From Aliidiomarina sedimenti (GTDB taxonomy: Bacteria; Pseudomonadota; Gammaproteobacteria; Enterobacterales; Alteromonadaceae), in assembly GCF_003986955.1 (NCBI RefSeq), contig NZ_PIPN01000001.1, positions 434,001 through 498,000 on the forward strand: a stretch of DNA of 64,000 bases, in the 5' to 3' direction. Position 1 is the first letter of the stretch. Each line of letters begins with the position of its first letter. This document shows, piece after piece, positions 38,514-47,723 of this stretch. The translations under genes and the position numbers were made by a program. A model generated the notes under the pieces. That model searched no databases and had not been told where the DNA came from. It saw nothing but the letters and a program-made list of their open reading frames with translations.

Positions 38514-39262
38514 TGTGCTGTCTCCCCAGCTTGCTGATAGCCGCTCATCAGCGCCTGCCAGTCAGTTTCAGTAAACGCAAAGTGTTCAATGCGTTGCTGT
38601 TCTTTATGCAGCGAGCGAAGCAACCGTTGCAGGTTCTGGCTTTTCCACTGCTCGTTATATGTCGTGTTCTGTTGCTTAGACTCTGTCACCCGGTGGCACT
38701 TATCAAAATCAATCAACCACACCCGCACCTCTGTGTCGTTCTCAGCCGGGTCGGCCAGCAAGATATTATGGCAATTCAGATCTGAGTGAAAAACCTGCTG
38801 CCGATGCAGCGCGCCAATCGCGCGTCCAACCTGCGCCCAGCCAGCTTCAGACAAGGGCTTTTGCGACAGATAAGCAAACAGATCAGAGTTACAGGGCAAA
38901 CGCTCAATCAGAATGTCGGCGCGGTAAAACAACCCTTTGCTCTGCACCAGCGCCGCAATCGGCCGTGGCACCGGCAGTCCCTGCCCGTGCATCCAGTCTA
39001 GCAGTTCAAACTCAGCCACACTGCGTTTTGCGCCAGTGCGCAGAAACCAGTCGCGATTCACCTTACCGACCATGCCACCACGATAATAATGGCGCAACAC
39101 CATGGGTAAGTCACTTAACTCGTTGTCAGCGGCAATAAAATAGGCCAGGTTTCGGCCGCCAGCCGAGCCACTGAGCATGCCTTGCTGTTGCCAGTATGTC
39201 ATCTCAAAGTGCGCGGTTTTGGCCGGTGCTTTTAGTAGTGCCTTGTTCTCAACGATGCTCAT
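38510..39262 (-). CDS. kdkA: 3-deoxy-D-manno-octulosonic acid (Kdo) kinase
   Basis: A 250-residue lipopolysaccharide kinase that phosphorylates Kdo of the inner core. It has LRHYYRGG, the catalytic loop VFHSDLNCHNILL and the metal site LIDFDKC. Presence of KdkA implies a lipopolysaccharide with one phosphorylated Kdo, as in Haemophilus and Vibrio. It overlaps waaA and DUF192 genes by 4 bases each. Confidence 0.92.
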   Translation of the reverse strand: MSIVENKALLKAPAKTAHFEMTYWQQQGMLSGSAGGRNLAYFIAADNELSDLPMVLRHYYRGGMVGKVNRDWFLRTGAKRSVAEFELLDWMHGQGLPVPRPIAALVQSKGLFYRADILIERLPCNSDLFAYLSQKPLSEAGWAQVGRAIGALHRQQVFHSDLNCHNILLADPAENDTEVRVWLIDFDKCHRVTESKQQNTTYNEQWKSQNLQRLLRSLHKEQQRIEHFAFTETDWQALMSGYQQAGETAQ

Positions 39263-40614
39263 TGTGCAGAGTCCTTTTGTGCGCGCTTTCTACCCGGCTC
39301 AGACCGCGCTAACAGCCCGGTTAACGCCGCCAGACTGCGTTCTGTGGCCCCACGATGACGGGCAAACAGTTGTTGTGCCTGGGCGCCCAAACGCTGTGCC
39401 GTGGCAGGTTCCACCAGTAAACCTAACCAGGTCTCGTGCAGGCTTTGGGTGTCATCGACCCAACGTACGGCCTGACGCGCATCGAGCTGACTATAGACGT
39501 CGGCAAAATTAAACACATGTCGACCGGAAACAATGGGTAAACCAAAGGCCATCGCCTCAAGCGGGTTGTGCCCGCCGCGTTCAATCAAACTGCCGCCAAT
39601 GGTGGCAATGGTCGAAACCCCAAACCAGAGCAGCATTTCGCCCATGCTATCAGCCAGCAGTACCTGAGTATCAGCGGCCAGTGCTTGCTGGTCGCTTCGT
39701 CGCTGCATCCGCAGGCCACTGACGGCAACCAGTCGCGCCACCTCATCAAAACGCTCCTGATGGCGTGGCACCAGAATCAGCAAGCTGTCAGGCCGTGCCT
39801 GCAGCGTTTGCTTAAAGGCATCCAGCGCGATGCGCTCTTCCCCTTCGTGAGTACTGCCCACGGTAATCACCTGACGCCCGCCAAGTTGTGGTTTAAATTC
39901 GGCAACAGCGGCCTGTACCGCCTGACTGATCTGCACATCAAACTTAATATTGCCCAGTGCCTGCACCCGCTCCGGCTGACAACCTAAGGCTTTAAAGCGT
40001 TCGCTGCTGTCTTCATTCTGCGCGATGACCAGGCTTAGTGCCTGCCACACCGGTTTCATCAGTGCCCTTGCTTTGTGGTAGCCGCGCGCTGAACGCGCTG
40101 ACATTCGTGCGTTGGCCAGCGCCACCGGAATCCCATGCTGATGGCATTGTGCGACCAGATTCGGCCACAGCTCAGTTTCCAGAATAACAAAGCCACGCGG
40201 TTGTACCCGCGACAAAAAGCGGCGCACCGCTAAGGGGGTGTCAAACGGCAGGTAGCAATGGTAAACACGCTCGCCGTACCAACGTTGCACCAGCTCCGAG
40301 CCCGTCGGCGTGGTGCAGGTTACGGTCACAGGTTGCTGTGGATTCAGGCTCAGGCAAAGGTCAATCAACGGCTTTGCCGCCATTAACTCGCCCACCGATA
40401 CACAGTGGAAGACCCAACTGCCGCGAGCGCTTTGCGGAACCTTTTGCCAGCATCCGCGCTCTGACCAACGTTGACGGTAGCCCGGGTTATTGCGCCCGTG
40501 CCACCACAAATACAGGTAGATAAAAGGTAAAGCAAAGCTAAGCAGGATGCTGTACAGGGCGCGTAGCCATCCGCCTGGGATGCGCCCTGATCTGGGTTGT
40601 GACTTCACTGACAA
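39259..40614 (-). CDS. waaA: Kdo transferase
   Basis: A 451-residue GT-B glycosyltransferase that adds Kdo to lipid A precursor at the inner membrane. It has an N-terminal membrane segment, RQRWSERGCW, ETELWPNL, GSTHEGEE and the C-terminal GGHNPLEAMAFGLPIVSG. With kdkA directly downstream, the pair probably makes Kdo-phosphate lipid A. Confidence 0.94.
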   Translation of the reverse strand: MSVKSQPRSGRIPGGWLRALYSILLSFALPFIYLYLWWHGRNNPGYRQRWSERGCWQKVPQSARGSWVFHCVSVGELMAAKPLIDLCLSLNPQQPVTVTCTTPTGSELVQRWYGERVYHCYLPFDTPLAVRRFLSRVQPRGFVILETELWPNLVAQCHQHGIPVALANARMSARSARGYHKARALMKPVWQALSLVIAQNEDSSERFKALGCQPERVQALGNIKFDVQISQAVQAAVAEFKPQLGGRQVITVGSTHEGEERIALDAFKQTLQARPDSLLILVPRHQERFDEVARLVAVSGLRMQRRSDQQALAADTQVLLADSMGEMLLWFGVSTIATIGGSLIERGGHNPLEAMAFGLPIVSGRHVFNFADVYSQLDARQAVRWVDDTQSLHETWLGLLVEPATAQRLGAQAQQLFARHRGATERSLAALTGLLARSEPGRKRAQKDSAQ

Positions 40615-40731
40615 CTCTCTTTTTATTGATAAAAGGCCGGCTGCTGCCGATACACCTCGTTAACTGCCTATGATGCCAAAGGCCGCCGCGCAATTCTATG
40701 CATGGGCCCCGGAAAAAAGTACAATGACATT

Positions 40732-41640
40732 ATGCATATTCAACAACTTCGAAAAGTAACAGCGATTGGTGGTGGCCATGGGCTTGGCCGTTTGATGTCG
40801 ACGCTGTCCTTTCTTCGCCATCGCCTTATCGGCGTGGTTGCGACCACCGACAACGGTGGCGCCACTGGTTTACTGCGTCAGGCGCACAAATGTATTGCCT
40901 GGGGTGATATCCGTAACTGCTTATCGCAGCTCTCCAATCAGCCACTGGCCGCCGAAGTACTGAGTTATCGTTTTAATTCAGACTCCTCTCTGCATGGCCA
41001 TAATTTTGGTAACCTGCTGCTCTACACCCTGGACGAACTGAGCGCGCGCCCGTTAGACGGTATTCAGCTACTCAGCCGCCTGTTAAAAGTCGACTGCCGT
41101 GTGCTGCCGATGAGCGAAGCGCCCACCGATTTAATTGCCGCCACCAACGAGCAGTTTGACTGCCATGGTGAAATCAGCGTCGATGATCTACCGCGCATGC
41201 CAACCCGATTGCAACTCTCGCCGCAGGTTAAAGCAACTCCCGAAGTACTGCGCCATATTCTGCACAGTGACCTGATTATCATTGGCCCCGGCAGCTTTTT
41301 AACCTCGGTGATGCCACCGCTGCTGGTCGGAGAAATCACGCGAGCTATCGCTGAAACGCCCGCAAAGGTAATTTTTATTGATAATCTGCTGGCAGAGTAT
41401 AGTCCGGCTGGTCAACTCAGCCTCGACGATAAATTGCAGTGGATGAGCAATCAACTGGGGCTCAACCCGGTCGATTTAATTATCAGTAACAAGCCGCAGG
41501 GCTACCATGGCACGCTGCCGGTTATTACCGGAGTTGAAGCCGAGCCAGGTATGCCGCACCGGCATCAGCCAGACAGTTTACTGCAAGCACTTGAAAAGGC
41601 ATTAGCCCAATTATCAAAATTAAAAAGGACAGCCGTATGA
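40732..41640 (+). CDS. YvcK/YbhK-type (CofD-like) protein
   Basis: A 302-residue CofD-fold protein with AIGGGHGLGRLMS, TTDNGGATG, WGDIRNCLSQL, SGHN-like LHGHNFGNL and LIIIGPGSFLTSVMP. It matches E. coli YbhK. The B. subtilis homologue is needed for gluconeogenic growth and cell-wall shape; the biochemical role is unclear. Start: ATG at 40732 is favoured by homologue length, but 40702 is in frame and possible. It overlaps the M14 gene by 4 bases. Confidence 0.88.
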   Translation: MHIQQLRKVTAIGGGHGLGRLMSTLSFLRHRLIGVVATTDNGGATGLLRQAHKCIAWGDIRNCLSQLSNQPLAAEVLSYRFNSDSSLHGHNFGNLLLYTLDELSARPLDGIQLLSRLLKVDCRVLPMSEAPTDLIAATNEQFDCHGEISVDDLPRMPTRLQLSPQVKATPEVLRHILHSDLIIIGPGSFLTSVMPPLLVGEITRAIAETPAKVIFIDNLLAEYSPAGQLSLDDKLQWMSNQLGLNPVDLIISNKPQGYHGTLPVITGVEAEPGMPHRHQPDSLLQALEKALAQLSKLKRTAV

Positions 41641-44372
41641 CACCTCGTGCCCATTGCACTTCAAAGCCCTTAGCATCCCCTCTGAAACAAACGCTTTCTC
41701 CGCTCAAAAAGACCTTATTAAGCACCTGTCTGCTGGCCGGCACCGCCGCCATCAGCAGCGCGGCAGCACAAACCCTGCCGGTATTTCCGGATTCCGATTA
41801 CAGCGACCAGGTCGCCACCGTTGAAGACATTCTCGGCTACCCGTTAGCCAGCAAGGTTTCTACCCCTGAAGCCATTCAGCGCTATTATCAACACCTTGCC
41901 GACCAACATCCGGATCGCATTCGCCTGCTGCCCTACGCGACCAGCTGGGAAGGTCGCCAGTTGTTCTATGTGGTAATTTCCAGCGCCGAAAACCTGGGTC
42001 AGCTTGACCAGTTCGAAAGCAATATGCGCCAACTGGCCGACCCACGCCAGTTGAACGATGACGACGCAGAGTCGTTGATTGAGCAAACCCCAGCTTCTAT
42101 CTGGATCGCCAACAGCGTGCATGGCAATGAAATCAGCCCGGCCGAAGCCTCGATGGCAACCGCCTACCATTTACTCGCCGATCAGAGTGAGCGAACTGCT
42201 TCTCTGCTGGACGAGACGCTGATTTACATTGACCCAATGCAGAACCCCGACGGTCGCGCCCGCTTTGTCAGCCGCTATTACGCCACGGTTGGCCTGAACC
42301 CGTCGACCGACCGTATTTCCGCTGAACACAACGAGCCCTGGCCGAACGGCCGCACCAACCATTACCTGTTCGATATGAACCGTGACTGGCTGGCATTAAC
42401 CCAACCAGAAACCCGTGGTCGTATCGACGCACTGTTAAACAGCTACCCGCTGATTTTTATCGATTCACACGAAATGGGTGGTGATCTCCCCTACTATTTC
42501 AGCCCCGAAGCCCATCCGTTCAATCCGCATATTACCGAGCCTCAGCGCGAAGTGTTGGAATGGGTTGGGCGCAGCAATGCGGGCTGGTTTGACGATTTCG
42601 GTTACGACTATTTCACCCGCGAGATTTTCGATGCCTTTTACCCCGGTTACGGAGCCAGCTGGCCGCTGTATCAGGGCGCTATTTCGATGACCTATGAAAT
42701 GGGGTCCGCCCGCGGTCACCATTTCCGCACCCGCGACGGTGAAGTCCTGACCTACGGCGACGGCGTACAACAGAACTTCGTCGCCTTTATGTCGAGCATC
42801 GAGCTGGCGGCGGAACGCGGCGATGAACTGCAACAACGTTTCTACCAATACCGCAAAAACGCCATTGAACAAGGCAGCCGCGGTGACGTACGCAGCTATG
42901 TATTCCCGGCTACCCGCGATGCCGCCGGCCATCAAAAGCTGGCTGCTGTATTAAGCGAACAAGGCATTGAGGTTAAGGTTGCCGATGAAGGTTTCAGTGC
43001 CTGCGGCACTGACTATCAGGCCGGTGCTTATATCGTCAATGCGGCGCAGCCTACATACCATCTGATCCGCACCCTGCTGGATGAAAATGTGCCGATGGAT
43101 GAAGACTTTATTGAAGAACAGGAACGGCTGCGGGCCAACAACCTGCCAGACCAGATTTACGATGTCACAGCCTGGTCACTGCCATTGATGTTCAACCTCG
43201 ATGTCGAAGCCTGTGCAAGCGCACCACGTGTTGCCAGCACCACCTTTAGCGGTGAACGCATCGCCGCAGGCTCGGTAGAAAACCCGGACGCGGAATATGG
43301 CTATATCGTGCCCTGGGGCGATATGAATGCAGTTCGTTTCCTCTCGGCAGCAATCCAGCAAGGCTTACGCGTGCGTTCCAGTGATCTTGAGTTTATTCAT
43401 GACAGCAAAGCACGCTTCCCTTCTGGTAGCCTGGTGCTGAGCCGCGCTGGTAATCCAGATGATCTGACTGAGGTTGTCACTCAACTGGCCAGCGACACCG
43501 GCGCTGAAGTCACCGGCATTGATTCAAGCTGGATGCGACAAGGCCCGAATGTGGGTTCAGCCAACGTCAAAACCATGCACGCACCCAACATTGCCATGGC
43601 CTGGGACGAACCTACCAATGTACTCAGTGCCGGTAGCACCCGTTTCGTGATTGAGCGTGAAGGCAACTACCCGGTCACTGCCATTCGCCCTGCCCAGCTG
43701 CGCAGCGCCGATTTAAGCCGTTACCAGGTGCTGATCCTGCCGGCCACTGCTTCGGGTGACTACAGCCAGGCATTTGGCGAACAAGGCAGTGAGCACATTC
43801 GCCGCTGGGTAGAAAACGGCGGTGTCCTTATCACTCTGGGTAACGCCACCCGCTTTGTAGTAGACGGTGAAAACCCGATGCTGAACTCGGCGGTTGAAAA
43901 CAAAGTTCAGCCGGAAGAAGTGGCACGAATCAACCGTGATACCGCCGAACTGATTACCAATGACGCTCAGCTGAACCACCGCATTCAGGATCACGAAGCA
44001 GCACCGGACTGGGTCTCTGGGGTACTGGCCCGGGTTAATGTCGATCAAGAACATTGGCTGACCGCCGGAGTGCCTGAACAGGTGCATAGTTTGTTTGTCG
44101 GCCGTGACATTTATAGCCCGCTAACCATCAATCATGGCCGCAACGTGGCTTATTTTGCAGGCCCCGATGAGGTCCTGGCCAGTGGCTACCTGTGGCAAGA
44201 GAACCGTGAGCAAATCGCCTACAAACCCTTAGTAATGGTTCAGCCTCAGGGCCGCGGCATGGTCATCAGTTTCACGCAGGAGCCGAACTACCGCGCCTAC
44301 ATGGATGGCATGCAGGTGTTGCTGTTTAACGCCATTTTCCGTGGCGCCGCCCACGCGCAGCCAACGCGTTAG
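41637..44372 (+). CDS. Secreted M14-family zinc carboxypeptidase-like protein
   Basis: A 911-residue exported peptidase. The signal peptide ends near residue 45 (SSAAAQT). The M14 domain (about 60-380) has the zinc motifs NSVHGNEIS and FIDSHEMGG, and NPDGRARF; EMGSARGH probably includes the catalytic Glu region. A long C-terminal part contains a glutamine amidotransferase-like stretch (YQVLILPATASG, VENGGVLITLGNA). Peptidases of this size occur in marine gammaproteobacteria for external protein breakdown. Substrate unknown. Confidence 0.9.
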   Translation: MTPRAHCTSKPLASPLKQTLSPLKKTLLSTCLLAGTAAISSAAAQTLPVFPDSDYSDQVATVEDILGYPLASKVSTPEAIQRYYQHLADQHPDRIRLLPYATSWEGRQLFYVVISSAENLGQLDQFESNMRQLADPRQLNDDDAESLIEQTPASIWIANSVHGNEISPAEASMATAYHLLADQSERTASLLDETLIYIDPMQNPDGRARFVSRYYATVGLNPSTDRISAEHNEPWPNGRTNHYLFDMNRDWLALTQPETRGRIDALLNSYPLIFIDSHEMGGDLPYYFSPEAHPFNPHITEPQREVLEWVGRSNAGWFDDFGYDYFTREIFDAFYPGYGASWPLYQGAISMTYEMGSARGHHFRTRDGEVLTYGDGVQQNFVAFMSSIELAAERGDELQQRFYQYRKNAIEQGSRGDVRSYVFPATRDAAGHQKLAAVLSEQGIEVKVADEGFSACGTDYQAGAYIVNAAQPTYHLIRTLLDENVPMDEDFIEEQERLRANNLPDQIYDVTAWSLPLMFNLDVEACASAPRVASTTFSGERIAAGSVENPDAEYGYIVPWGDMNAVRFLSAAIQQGLRVRSSDLEFIHDSKARFPSGSLVLSRAGNPDDLTEVVTQLASDTGAEVTGIDSSWMRQGPNVGSANVKTMHAPNIAMAWDEPTNVLSAGSTRFVIEREGNYPVTAIRPAQLRSADLSRYQVLILPATASGDYSQAFGEQGSEHIRRWVENGGVLITLGNATRFVVDGENPMLNSAVENKVQPEEVARINRDTAELITNDAQLNHRIQDHEAAPDWVSGVLARVNVDQEHWLTAGVPEQVHSLFVGRDIYSPLTINHGRNVAYFAGPDEVLASGYLWQENREQIAYKPLVMVQPQGRGMVISFTQEPNYRAYMDGMQVLLFNAIFRGAAHAQPTR

Positions 44373-44543
44373 TGCCAAGCCTCGGTTAAGAGTGTTTAGA
44401 TATGCAAACGGCCCCATTCGGGGCCGTTTTTTGTTCCGTGGGACGTCGTTTAGGTCAGTCACGACATTATGATAAACCCCCGTCACCTGCGAAATAATGG
44501 CGTAGACGACGAGCGCTATCAAACAGCGAAAAAAGTTATTCAT
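44229..44543 (-). CDS. Doubtful small membrane-anchored protein
   Basis: A 104-codon frame starting inside the last codons of the M1-like gene. AGGAGA sits six bases before its ATG, and the first 25 residues are a credible membrane segment (NFFRCLIALVVYAIISQV). Against it, the last 48 codons run antisense to the M14 gene and through a terminator. It may be a real short gene with an extended tail, or chance. Unrecognised. Confidence 0.3.
   Translation of the reverse strand: MNNFFRCLIALVVYAIISQVTGVYHNVVTDLNDVPRNKKRPRMGPFAYLNTLNRGLALTRWLRVGGATENGVKQQHLHAIHVGAVVRLLRETDDHAAALRLNHY
44406..44432 (+). terminator. Intrinsic terminator of the M14 gene
   Basis: 10-bp perfect stem (44406-44415 with 44420-44429), ATTC loop, T run to 44432, 34 bases after the stop codon. 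Confidence 0.9.
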
Positions 44544-45798
44544 TTAGTTCTCCTGTTGCCAGCTGGTCCTCAAACCAGGCTGCAGTCTCTGAGTTGGTTA
44601 ATGAGGTGAGTAAGTCAAGCAAGTCTATGGTTTCTGTAATGTCGCTTGTCATGTAGTCAGCAATAAACTGATCGAACGTCTGCGCCCCCACTCTATTTTC
44701 CAGCTGCAGCAGCTTCAACGGCCCTAACCCGTAGTTCACCCGGTGCGAGGCGCGCTGATGCACATTTTCACGCCAGACAAATTCGGTGCCATCAGCCCGT
44801 TCCTGCCAGCTTTGCTTTAGTGACTGAAAGGCGTCGTCACCAAACTGAGATTGAATCTCGCGGGCGCCAACCAGCTCTGCAAATGACTCCGGTATCCAAT
44901 AGTCATGCGACATCACGTTACCAATCGCGGTCCAGTTATGTGCCAGTTCATGACAGACCAACTGATAGCCAAACGGTGGTCGCTGCACATTGTTGCTGTT
45001 AATCGATAAGAAGTTAGCCCGCGCGAAACTTGGTCCCTGACGCTGCAAAAGCACCAGCGAGGCTGAATCTAACGGCCTGTTCTGACCAAATTTCTCGTTC
45101 AGTGAAGCGAGACAAGTCGCCCCAACTGAAGATAATTCGGTAGCAAGCTGCGTATTGGCGTCGTCGTAGATGACCGTAAACCCGTTTTCTTCCACCGCAT
45201 TGTCATTTCGCGTGGCAAAGAAAGCTACATCAAGCTGAGGCGATGCACTTTCCAACAGTACCCAATTTTCTGCTCTGGTCGTCGAGCCAGGTGCATACAC
45301 CCGCCAGGAATCGTCCAGCTGAATAGTGACCGTGCCCTGCATTGGCGTAGCAAAATTGGCAAATATCGGATGCCAGGCAGAATCAATCGTCAGGTGAATT
45401 CGCTCATCCGACACTTCATTGCCGTGGCCATCGTCGACATTGAGCTCGCCTGAATAGCTAAAGCTAACCCTGTGCGTGTCGTAACCAGATTCGAATTCCA
45501 GCACATGCTCGTTCCAGGGCGGAATCTGCGCGGACGCCTCACTTGAGTGACCCGCCAACGTTTCGCCTTCCACAGAGGCAACGTCAAAGCTGCCATTGAG
45601 AAACAACGTGACCTGATTGTTCTCGACAACTGCTTTAGGAATCGTGAGAGACAGTTCCACATCCACCTGACTGGTTGCGTGATTGAAACTTACATCAGTT
45701 ACGTAGGCTGGTTCTTGGGCGTAAAGCACGCCTGAGGCAAGGGCTAATGCAATAGCTATGGCGTTGGCGCCGAGGTAAGCGTTGTTCATGGCATCCAT
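44536..45798 (-). CDS. Exported M1-like gluzincin metallopeptidase
   Basis: A 420-residue protein with a signal peptide ending near ALASGVLYA. A beta-rich N-terminal half precedes the zinc motif CHELAHNW and the third-ligand region WIPESFAELVGAR. This is the HExxH-18-E pattern of M1-type peptidases, although the protein is much shorter than a full M1 enzyme. The ATG at 45789 is an alternative start. Nearby M14 and M13 genes also encode secreted peptidases. Substrate unknown. Confidence 0.82.
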   Translation of the reverse strand: MDAMNNAYLGANAIAIALALASGVLYAQEPAYVTDVSFNHATSQVDVELSLTIPKAVVENNQVTLFLNGSFDVASVEGETLAGHSSEASAQIPPWNEHVLEFESGYDTHRVSFSYSGELNVDDGHGNEVSDERIHLTIDSAWHPIFANFATPMQGTVTIQLDDSWRVYAPGSTTRAENWVLLESASPQLDVAFFATRNDNAVEENGFTVIYDDANTQLATELSSVGATCLASLNEKFGQNRPLDSASLVLLQRQGPSFARANFLSINSNNVQRPPFGYQLVCHELAHNWTAIGNVMSHDYWIPESFAELVGAREIQSQFGDDAFQSLKQSWQERADGTEFVWRENVHQRASHRVNYGLGPLKLLQLENRVGAQTFDQFIADYMTSDITETIDLLDLLTSLTNSETAAWFEDQLATGELNE

Positions 45799-45875
45799 TC
45801 CGATGTTAATTTATGGTTATAAACACCCTGTCCTATGCCATGTTTTGTTCCGTGTACAACCGTTAAAAAGGTACG

Positions 45876-45972
45876 GTAAGGCATGCTGCGCATGCCAACA
45901 CGCCATATCCAACGTAGGGCATGCTGTGCATGCCACCGAGCGATATTTAACGGCATGCACAGCATGCCCTAC
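45876..45972. repeat. REP/BIME-like palindromic repeat cluster
   Basis: Three related 21-base units: 45876-45896, 45914-45934 and, inverted, 45952-45972. The second and third are exact reverse complements, and each contains an internal GCATGC-type palindrome. They lie in the 181-base gap just downstream of dcd. This is the usual form and place of REP-type elements. No gene is seen in the gap. Confidence 0.75.
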
Positions 45973-45979
45973 AGAACGT

Positions 45980-46567
45980 TTACGAGCCGTCGGCGCTGAT
46001 GCGGCTGGCGACGGCGCCGCGCTGGTCTTTGTATTTGGCGTCTTTGCGGGCGCTGTAGGGGCGTTCGCATGGCTCACTTAGGGTTTCGAAGCTGAGTGCG
46101 CCGATTTTCATCAGCGGGCGCAGTGCTAATGGCAATTTGCCGCTGTTGAACAGCTCGAGCACGATTTGCCCTGACCAGCCCGGGTCAATCCGGTGTGCGG
46201 TTACGTGCACCATCAGACCTAAACGAGCCAATGACGAGCGACCGTCTAACCAGCCGACCATATCAGCAGGTAGCGTCACCGACTCATGGGTCACCGCGAT
46301 GGCGAATTCGCCCGGGTGAATAAAGAACTGGTCTTTCTCAGTCAGGATAATCTCGTCGCCGGTTACCCGGTCAATCGCGTTATTAATTTCATCGCGCGTG
46401 CCACTTAAATCAATGTAAGCCGCCGCGTGATCCTGCAATACCCGAAACTCGTTGCCGAGATGAATATCCACCGTCACCCCACTGATGTTGCGGCTCTCGG
46501 GCGCAGGCTCAATGGCAATGGTGCCCTTGGCTAGTTCTTGTTCTATTTGGGCATCGGTTAATCGCAT
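45980..46567 (-). CDS. dcd: dCTP deaminase
   Basis: A 195-residue trimeric enzyme that deaminates dCTP to dUTP for thymidylate synthesis. It shows [43 protein letters not shown] with the catalytic Glu region following, and GALSFE. Length matches the E. coli type. It is downstream of mrp with a 74-base gap, and REP-like repeats start 8 bases after its stop. Confidence 0.96.
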   Translation of the reverse strand: MRLTDAQIEQELAKGTIAIEPAPESRNISGVTVDIHLGNEFRVLQDHAAAYIDLSGTRDEINNAIDRVTGDEIILTEKDQFFIHPGEFAIAVTHESVTLPADMVGWLDGRSSLARLGLMVHVTAHRIDPGWSGQIVLELFNSGKLPLALRPLMKIGALSFETLSEPCERPYSARKDAKYKDQRGAVASRISADGS

Positions 46568-46641
46568 ATCTGAAGTGCTCTCCGGTGGTTTAAAACTCTA
46601 ATTGTTCTTTGTTTGCTGTCTGTTGCAGCAGCGCATGCGCC

Positions 46642-47655
46642 CTATTCGGCCGCCTCATGCAACAGCTCCCAGGCGCTACTCGCCATCAACTGTGCGCTGC
46701 GCATAATGCGTTCGTTGTAGGGATGCTCCGGTTGATGGTACACCAGCGGCTCGCCCTCATCCATACTCAGGCGCAATGCCTTTAACAACGGCCACTGACC
46801 AAGCAGAGGAACTGACTGTTCACTTGCCACCATGGCGCCGCCGTCATGGCCAAAAATATCATCCAGCTTGCCGCAGGCGCTGCACTCAAAGCCGCTCATG
46901 TTCTCAAGTACGCCCAAAATAGGTACATCCACTTTGCGGAACATCGCAATGCCCTTCTCAGCATCGTTAAGTGCCACCGTTTGCGGCGTGGTCACCACCA
47001 CAGCACCGGTCAGCGGTAGTTTCTGCGCCAGAGTCAGTTGCACATCACCAGTACCCGGCGGTAAATCAATTAGCAGATAATCAAGTTCCTGCCACTGGGT
47101 GTCGTTATACAGTTGCTGCAGCGCACCGCTTGCCATTGGCCCACGCCACACCGTCGCGTCTTTCGCATCCACCAAATACCCCAGCGAATTAACCTGCATA
47201 TCGAAGCGCTGCAGCGGCAGCATTTTACGGTTGGGGGTGAAAGTCAGCTTCGCGTCCTGGTTCCCCAGCATGGTTGGCAGCGACGGGCCGTAAATATCCG
47301 CATCCAGAATTCCAACCCGGGCGCCGGTACGGGCCAGAGCCAGCGCTAAGTTAACGCAAACCGAGGATTTACCCACGCCCCCTTTACCTGAGGCTATCGC
47401 AATCACGTTCCTAGCCGCAGACGCCTGCCCGGCCCCTTTGCTTTGCGGCAAGGCTTCAACCGTGGTGGTGATACTCCAGTCATACTGGTTTAACTCGGTA
47501 TCATCCGCAATTAAGCGCCTCGCTTCAGGCTCTGCGGCAAATGGTAAGGTCAACGCAATGCTGTCCCCGTCAACCTGCAACCACTTTGGTAAGAAACCCT
47601 GACTAAATATTTCGCTGCGTAACGCGCCACAGTGCGCTTTCAGTGCATCTGACAT
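46642..47655 (-). CDS. mrp: Mrp/ApbC-family iron-sulfur carrier ATPase
   Basis: A 337-residue P-loop ATPase that carries or inserts Fe-S clusters. After an N-terminal MIP18-like region, the Walker A is IASGKGGVGKSSVCVNL, the switch region LIDLPPGTGD, and the cluster-binding CxxC is ECSACG. It is divergent from metG across a 68-base interval, a conserved arrangement in enterobacteria. Confidence 0.94.
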   Translation of the reverse strand: MSDALKAHCGALRSEIFSQGFLPKWLQVDGDSIALTLPFAAEPEARRLIADDTELNQYDWSITTTVEALPQSKGAGQASAARNVIAIASGKGGVGKSSVCVNLALALARTGARVGILDADIYGPSLPTMLGNQDAKLTFTPNRKMLPLQRFDMQVNSLGYLVDAKDATVWRGPMASGALQQLYNDTQWQELDYLLIDLPPGTGDVQLTLAQKLPLTGAVVVTTPQTVALNDAEKGIAMFRKVDVPILGVLENMSGFECSACGKLDDIFGHDGGAMVASEQSVPLLGQWPLLKALRLSMDEGEPLVYHQPEHPYNERIMRSAQLMASSAWELLHEAAE

Positions 47656-47671
47656 AGCAACCCCTGCTGAA

Positions 47672-47697
47672 TTTCGATAAGATGTCGCCTATCGAAA
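47672..47697. promoter_or_regulatory. Inverted repeat in the mrp-metG divergent region
   Basis: TTTCGATA (47672-47679) and TATCGAAA (47690-47697) form a perfect 8-bp inverted repeat with a 10-base spacer, between divergent mrp and metG. It could be an operator for either gene. Confidence 0.4.
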
Positions 47698-47723
47698 CGA
47701 ACCTAACCTGATTGAGAAGATTC

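Noticed and set aside
45782-46081. Overlapping open frames on both strands between the M1-like gene and dcd
   Set aside because: They run through the palindromic repeats and the dcd 3' end and have no protein-like composition or ribosome site.
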